Source: Thermoplasmata archaeon (GTDB taxonomy: Archaea > Thermoplasmatota > Thermoplasmata > Lutacidiplasmatales > UBA184). Taken from it: a stretch of DNA of 64,000 bases. Numbering within the stretch: position 1 is the first letter of the stretch; every line of letters begins with the position of its first letter. Location: contig JAJZYB010000005.1 of assembly GCA_021806135.1 (NCBI GenBank), forward strand, positions 1 through 64,000, read 5' to 3'. The position numbers were made by a program, and so were the translations under genes. Below the pieces are notes generated by a model. It was not told the origin of the DNA. It made no database searches and was given only the letters and a program-made list of their open reading frames with translations. Of this stretch, positions 60,116-64,000 are shown piece by piece.

Positions 60116-60122
60116 GTATAAG
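60116..60122 (-). promoter_or_regulatory. TATA box of the InlB-like surface protein gene
   Basis: GTATAAG on the plus strand (CTTATAC on the coding strand), 29-35 nt upstream of the ATG at 60087; the gene is likely leaderless or nearly so. Confidence 0.65.
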
Positions 60123-60223
60123 CGTGGCGGACCGGACCGCCCTGGGCTCACGGGCCACTGTGCCGCCGGGGAGGGCTTCGCAGACGGCGTTGGCAAAGGA
60201 TCCTGAACGGCGGCGGGCAGACC

Positions 60224-63200
60224 CTACGGGGTCGGGCCCGGGGGCCGATGCCGCCGGCCGAGGAGCACCCCTCCGACCAGACCCACGGCCGCTCCCGCAA
60301 GAACGCCGAGAACGACCAGGAGTTCCGACGGGATCAACGCGGGAGGACCCGGGGAGGGCGATAGCGCCAGGACGAGGGACGAGACCGTCCGGTCTCCGAG
60401 GGAGTCCTCCACCGAGAGGGTGACCGTGTAGATGCCCGGTCGGTCGAACCGGTGGGTAGGGGTCGTGAGGGTGCTGCTGTTCCCGTCCCCGAAGGACCAG
60501 CGATAGGCCCGGGATCCGCTCCCACCGGTCACGGTGGCGTTGAACGCCACGGTGAGGGGGGCGGTGCCGGTGGCCGGCGTTGCCATCAGGACGGCGGTGA
60601 GCGGGACCGCCCCGGGCCGGAGGGTCAGCTGGTAGGCCCAGAGGATAGGGGTCTGGTTGGTCACGGTCTGGAGGAATCCCGACGAGGTGCTGACCGTGGT
60701 CTCCACGCTGTCCTGCCCGCTGGCCAGGAGGCTCACGTTCACCGGAGTGCCGGGGGGTCCGGGAAGGGCGAGATCCACGGCGAGGGTCCCCGAGGAGACG
60801 TTTCCCCGGGGGAAGCAGCCCGGGGTCCCGCAGGGAGAGGAAAAGGTCACATTGGCGAACTCCCCCTGGGCGTTCCCCAGGCTCACGTTGAGGTAGTCCA
60901 GGGTGTGCATCGAGGAGAAGGAGACGTTCCCCACCAGGCGCGTGCCGGCGGCATTCACCCCGAGGTTCGGGAGGAAGGACCCTCCCCAGGGCTCGGCGAA
61001 GAGGAGCACGGGCAGGGAGGATAGACCTGCGTCGAACGCCTGGAGCAGGACCATCTGGGTCGGGACCACGCCGGCGAGGGCGGTGGCGTAGGCGTCGGTC
61101 CACGCCACCGCCAACCCACCGGCGTCGGCGAGGAAGTGGCCGAGCACCGCCCCGGGGGCGTACGTTCCGGGGGCGAGCGTGGGGTCGACCCCGGCATAGG
61201 ATGAGACGTTCACCGCGGTCTCCACCACCCTGGCGCCGGGGGCGGGCAGGCCGTTGAGGGTCACCAAGGCGACCGCCCCCGCGGCGAGGGTCCCCGGCAA
61301 CGTGGGGCTCATCATGGTCACCTCGGCGCTCGCGGAGGCGCAAAGCCCCAGCGCGTCGAAGACGCAGAGCTTCAGGATACCGGTCCCGCCGGCGGGGGGG
61401 GCCACGGCGAAGGGCGCGAAGCCCCACGCCCCCGCCGTCCCGTTCACCGAGAGGAAGCCGTACTCGGAGTCGTTGACCAGGGCGGGGTTGCCGGCGTAGA
61501 CCGGGGTGTAGTTGAAGATCCCGGACGGGCCCGGGGAGACCGGGGTGCGGGTCCCCCCTCCGTAGGTCCCCTCGTTCGTTCCTCCGCTATAGGCCACCAC
61601 GCTGCCGGAGAAGGTCACCGGCTCTCCCTGGGGGCCGGTCACTCTGAGTTCGCTCGACGTGTTCCCGGTAAGCGTGGTGAGAGGTTCCCACGTCGAACCG
61701 GAGCGGACCGACACCGTGAAGCCGGAGTCCAGAAGGCCCGAGGCGTGGCCGAAGACACTGCCGAAGAGCACCCGGAGCAGGCCGGTGGCGTTGGGCAGAC
61801 CCAGCCCGCCGACGAAGGTCCACGCGTTCCCCGCGGGGTTCGCCAGGAGATTGTACCAGGCCGGGAGCACCGGGGAGGGAGGCACGTTCACGCTCATGTT
61901 CCTGAGGTACCCGGAAAGGAGGTTCCCGGGACCCCAGTCCGGTCCTGAGCCCTGGGGGAGCATGGGGGCGAATGGATCGGGGGGCGGGGGGCTCAAAGCC
62001 TCGACGACGTTGTGGACAGCGTAGACCAACGGGTTCACACCGCCGAACCCCGCCGCCCCGGTCCGGGACTGAAGCTGCTCCGCGAGGAGGGCCAGGATCC
62101 CGGTCACCACCGGGGTGGCAAAGGAGGTGCCTCCGTAGAAGGGATACCACGTCCCCCCTTCGTAGAGGGTCATGTTGAACCCGGCAGAGCCGCTGACCAC
62201 GGGGTCCAGGGCGGTGCCCGTGGAGTAGGTGTCGAGCCCGTTCTGCCACCAGGGCTGGGTCTGGGAGATGGAACTGCCGAACCCTCCCCCCTGGGCGCCC
62301 GGGACCGTCCCGGGCTCGCTCACGCTCCAGTAGGTGAAGCCCGCGATCCCCTCCACGGGGGCGACCGTCAGCGTCAACGGGGGGAGCGAGGGAGTGGTGA
62401 GGGTGGTGTTCACGCCCGTGGCGGGGAAGGGGACCCCCCCGGGGCCCGCCGCCGTGAGCTGCCCCCCGCCCACCGAGGTGGACCCCGGAGAGACGGCGGG
62501 GATCCCGGCCGAGGACGCGGTGCCCTGGGTCCCCGAATCTCCCGACGCGAAGACGTTCGTCACCCCCAGCACGTTCAGGTAGCTCAACAGCTGGTCCTCG
62601 GCGGTCAAGTACATGGGCGCTCCCTGGTAGGCCACCGACTGCTCCGAGCTCCCGTAGGAATTGCTGTCCAGGCTCACCCCGCACATGGCCGCCGAGGCGT
62701 TCAGCACCAGGTCCGTGCCCGGGACCGTGCACGTGGGGGAGACCAGGTAGTCCCCCAGGAAGGCATAGGCGGTGTCGAAGGAGGAGAACTGGGCGTTGGG
62801 GACCGCCAGGACGTCGATGTGGAGCCGAGGGGCCATCGCCGCAAGGTACTCCACGTCGAGGGCGGTCTCCGCCGTCCAGCCCACGGAATATCCATCGTTG
62901 AGGCAACTGTTCACGTCGGAGATCCCCACGCCGATCTGGGTGACCCGATCCGGTACCTGGGAGGGGTTGCCGAAGACCTGCTGGGAAAAGCCGGTGAGGT
63001 CGGGGAGTGGGGCGCATCCCACCTCGATGACCGCCGCGGTGATGCCCTGGCCCTCGTCCGGAAGGCCGTCCACGGTGCCGCTCCCCTTCCACAGGGCACG
63101 GGCCCCCATGAGGCCGGGCATGGAGGCCGGATAGAGCAGCTGCTGGTATCCGCAGATCCCGTAGTCCGTGCAGATGGAGGTGGCGCTGGCGTCGAACCAG

Positions 63201-64000
63201 GTGAAGTTCCCGCCGCTCTCGTTGAGGGCTTGGGCCAGCGAGACGGTGGACCCGGTCGGGGCAGCGGACGGGAGCCCGGACCCGGAGGGGGGAGCGGGGA
63301 GGCCCGGGTAGCGTGCCAGGTCCGGGAATGCCTGATTCCCCATCTGGCCGTCCAACCCCAGCACGCCGGTGAGGTCGGCCCGCAGCGCGGCAGGGATGCG
63401 CGGGGGAACCAGCGCTCCGTCCACGAGCCGAGGGGAGAAGGAGGGCGGCGTCGTGAGCGAAGTGATCTCGAAGGTGCTGAGCCGGGTGTGGAACGCGGCT
63501 CCCACCTGGGCACCGGTACCTTGGAGGGTGAGGACGAGCCCAGCGGCGTCGGGCAGGACCGTGAGCCCGAACGAACTGAAGTATCGCTCCAGCTGGGCCT
63601 GGGCGGCAGGGGCCAGGCCAAAGGTCTGGGCCACCCCGGGGGGGCTCAGGAAGTCCCGGTAGGTCGGTGAGGCGGGGTCCCCTAAGGTCCCCGCCAGCGC
63701 GGGGAGGCTCCCGTGGCTTGCCAGGACGAGGGTCACGGAGAGGGTGCTGCTGGGGTCGTAGGCGGCCGGGTCCGGGCGCTCGGCGATGGAAGGGGGCAAC
63801 GACACCGGGGTCCCGGGGGGGTTCCCGGCCACCGCTGGAGTGGGGGCGTCGACCAAGGAACGGTTCGAGATCGCCGGGCCGATGGGTAGGAGTCGTTCGG
63901 GACCCGGGGCGGCCAGGGAGGAGATGAGGGTCCCTGTGGACCCGAGGATGAGCGCCGCGGCAACCCCCACGCTCAGCACGAGCCCCGTCCATCCGGGTCG
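60224..64000 (-). CDS. S53 (sedolisin/kumamolisin) peptidase with PKD domain and TM anchor; start beyond right edge
   Basis: At least 1258 residues are visible; the frame stays open to base 64000 (RPGWTGL precedes the GTG at 63979), so the start is outside the window. Visible: end of a signal peptide, an N-terminal pro-kumamolisin activation domain, then the serine-carboxyl catalytic domain with the E371/D375 pair (TAETALDVEY), D481 (FASGDSGT) and S619 (GGTSFATP), numbered from that GTG. Downstream lie a long beta-rich region, a PKD domain (SFGDGNSSTLTTPTHRFDRPG), and a C-terminal TM with RRHRP. Acid-type secreted protease fixed at the cell surface, peptides taken up being inference. The stop lies 136 nt before the start of the 1113-aa gene. 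Confidence 0.92.
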   Translation of the reverse strand, partial: RPGWTGLVLSVGVAAALILGSTGTLISSLAAPGPERLLPIGPAISNRSLVDAPTPAVAGNPPGTPVSLPPSIAERPDPAAYDPSSTLSVTLVLASHGSLPALAGTLGDPASPTYRDFLSPPGVAQTFGLAPAAQAQLERYFSSFGLTVLPDAAGLVLTLQGTGAQVGAAFHTRLSTFEITSLTTPPSFSPRLVDGALVPPRIPAALRADLTGVLGLDGQMGNQAFPDLARYPGLPAPPSGSGLPSAAPTGSTVSLAQALNESGGNFTWFDASATSICTDYGICGYQQLLYPASMPGLMGARALWKGSGTVDGLPDEGQGITAAVIEVGCAPLPDLTGFSQQVFGNPSQVPDRVTQIGVGISDVNSCLNDGYSVGWTAETALDVEYLAAMAPRLHIDVLAVPNAQFSSFDTAYAFLGDYLVSPTCTVPGTDLVLNASAAMCGVSLDSNSYGSSEQSVAYQGAPMYLTAEDQLLSYLNVLGVTNVFASGDSGTQGTASSAGIPAVSPGSTSVGGGQLTAAGPGGVPFPATGVNTTLTTPSLPPLTLTVAPVEGIAGFTYWSVSEPGTVPGAQGGGFGSSISQTQPWWQNGLDTYSTGTALDPVVSGSAGFNMTLYEGGTWYPFYGGTSFATPVVTGILALLAEQLQSRTGAAGFGGVNPLVYAVHNVVEALSPPPPDPFAPMLPQGSGPDWGPGNLLSGYLRNMSVNVPPSPVLPAWYNLLANPAGNAWTFVGGLGLPNATGLLRVLFGSVFGHASGLLDSGFTVSVRSGSTWEPLTTLTGNTSSELRVTGPQGEPVTFSGSVVAYSGGTNEGTYGGGTRTPVSPGPSGIFNYTPVYAGNPALVNDSEYGFLSVNGTAGAWGFAPFAVAPPAGGTGILKLCVFDALGLCASASAEVTMMSPTLPGTLAAGAVALVTLNGLPAPGARVVETAVNVSSYAGVDPTLAPGTYAPGAVLGHFLADAGGLAVAWTDAYATALAGVVPTQMVLLQAFDAGLSSLPVLLFAEPWGGSFLPNLGVNAAGTRLVGNVSFSSMHTLDYLNVSLGNAQGEFANVTFSSPCGTPGCFPRGNVSSGTLAVDLALPGPPGTPVNVSLLASGQDSVETTVSTSSGFLQTVTNQTPILWAYQLTLRPGAVPLTAVLMATPATGTAPLTVAFNATVTGGSGSRAYRWSFGDGNSSTLTTPTHRFDRPGIYTVTLSVEDSLGDRTVSSLVLALSPSPGPPALIPSELLVVLGVLAGAAVGLVGGVLLGRRHRPPGPTP

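Noticed and set aside
58696-60423. 575-aa plus-strand frame opposite the surface protein
   Set aside because: Gly/Val/Arg-rich reading of the complementary strand of a Ser/Thr/Gly/Pro-rich secreted protein; no domain.
62012-63670. 552-aa plus-strand frame opposite the S53 peptidase
   Set aside because: Shadow of a gene with all four catalytic residues on the other strand.
1-64000. CRISPR arrays, prophage, secretion or toxin-antitoxin islands
   Set aside because: No regularly spaced direct repeats and no cas, phage or toxin genes were seen; the only mobile trace is the IS630-like fossil.

Overview
The window is a stretch of GC-rich archaeal chromosome (roughly 70% G+C by eye). The archaeal assignment rests on a thermosome subunit, Rpb4-type RNA polymerase subunit F, ribosomal proteins L21e and S8e, SRP19, Pus10, a family-B DNA polymerase, pyruvoyl-dependent arginine decarboxylase, a GPN-loop GTPase, XerA and ADP-forming acetyl-CoA synthetase. 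TATA-like boxes sit about 23-30 nt before many start codons, so much of the transcription looks leaderless or short-leadered. A DUF6015-type protein, a DUF835 regulator and large S53/PKD surface proteins suggest Thermoplasmatota (Thermoplasmata); that placement is inference, not demonstrated.

Layout. 1-6.9 kb: end of an ABC-2 permease, a SAM methyltransferase, the thermosome, an ABM-like small protein, a pseudo-receiver/DUF835/winged-helix regulator, a 55-aa membrane protein and IlvE. 6.9-10.9 kb: a minus-strand translation/transcription operon (pus10, rpl21e, rpoF, DUF655, ksgA) and a divergent DUF6015 gene. 10.9-17 kb: PrsW-like protease, 3-hydroxyacyl-CoA dehydrogenase, NcsA/TtuA-type tRNA thiolase, XerA, a DAO-family flavoenzyme and an apparently autoregulated winged-helix protein. 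17-22.2 kb: a 17-codon lysine-rich gene with promoter and terminator, metG-PHP, tRNA-Cys and a 25-aa membrane peptide. 22.2-26.2 kb: a molybdo-hydroxylase cluster (moaA-coxG-tag divergent from coxM-coxS, with no coxL) and tRNA-Pro. 26.4-26.75 kb: a decayed IS630-like transposase.

26.8-34.6 kb: rlmE-pcm, a TIM-barrel AP-endonuclease-like protein with a basic tail overlapping hxlB, pdaD, rnhB-SCP2, a DapA-like protein lacking the usual catalytic residues, and the rps8e-srp19-GPN operon. 35-44.5 kb: CDF transporter, TraB protein, Mrp/NBP35 and ADP-forming acyl-CoA synthetase on a shared divergent TATA box, marR-moaD-moaE, and a two-subunit 2-oxoacid:ferredoxin oxidoreductase. 44.5-56.6 kb: a frameshifted VOC gene, small membrane proteins, DedA, PyrC, a RecA/KaiC-like ATPase, PurM, an EamA transporter, PolB, family-4 uracil-DNA glycosylase, DoxX. 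56.7-64 kb: two very large minus-strand secreted, membrane-anchored proteins, one a multi-domain InlB-like/PEGA surface protein and the other an S53 (sedolisin) protease with a PKD domain whose start lies beyond the right edge.

Functional picture: a heterotrophic, ferredoxin-using peptide/amino-acid degrader is suggested by the surface S53 protease, IlvE, the DAO enzyme, the 2-oxoacid:ferredoxin oxidoreductase and ADP-forming acyl-CoA synthetase, which together could turn peptides into 2-oxoacids, acyl-CoAs and ATP. The Mo-cofactor genes (moaA, moaD, moaE) could supply the cox-type hydroxylase. Much of the rest is information processing. Most genes are ordinary; the unusual items are micro-genes, decayed genes, antisense 3' overlaps and enzymes with missing catalytic residues.
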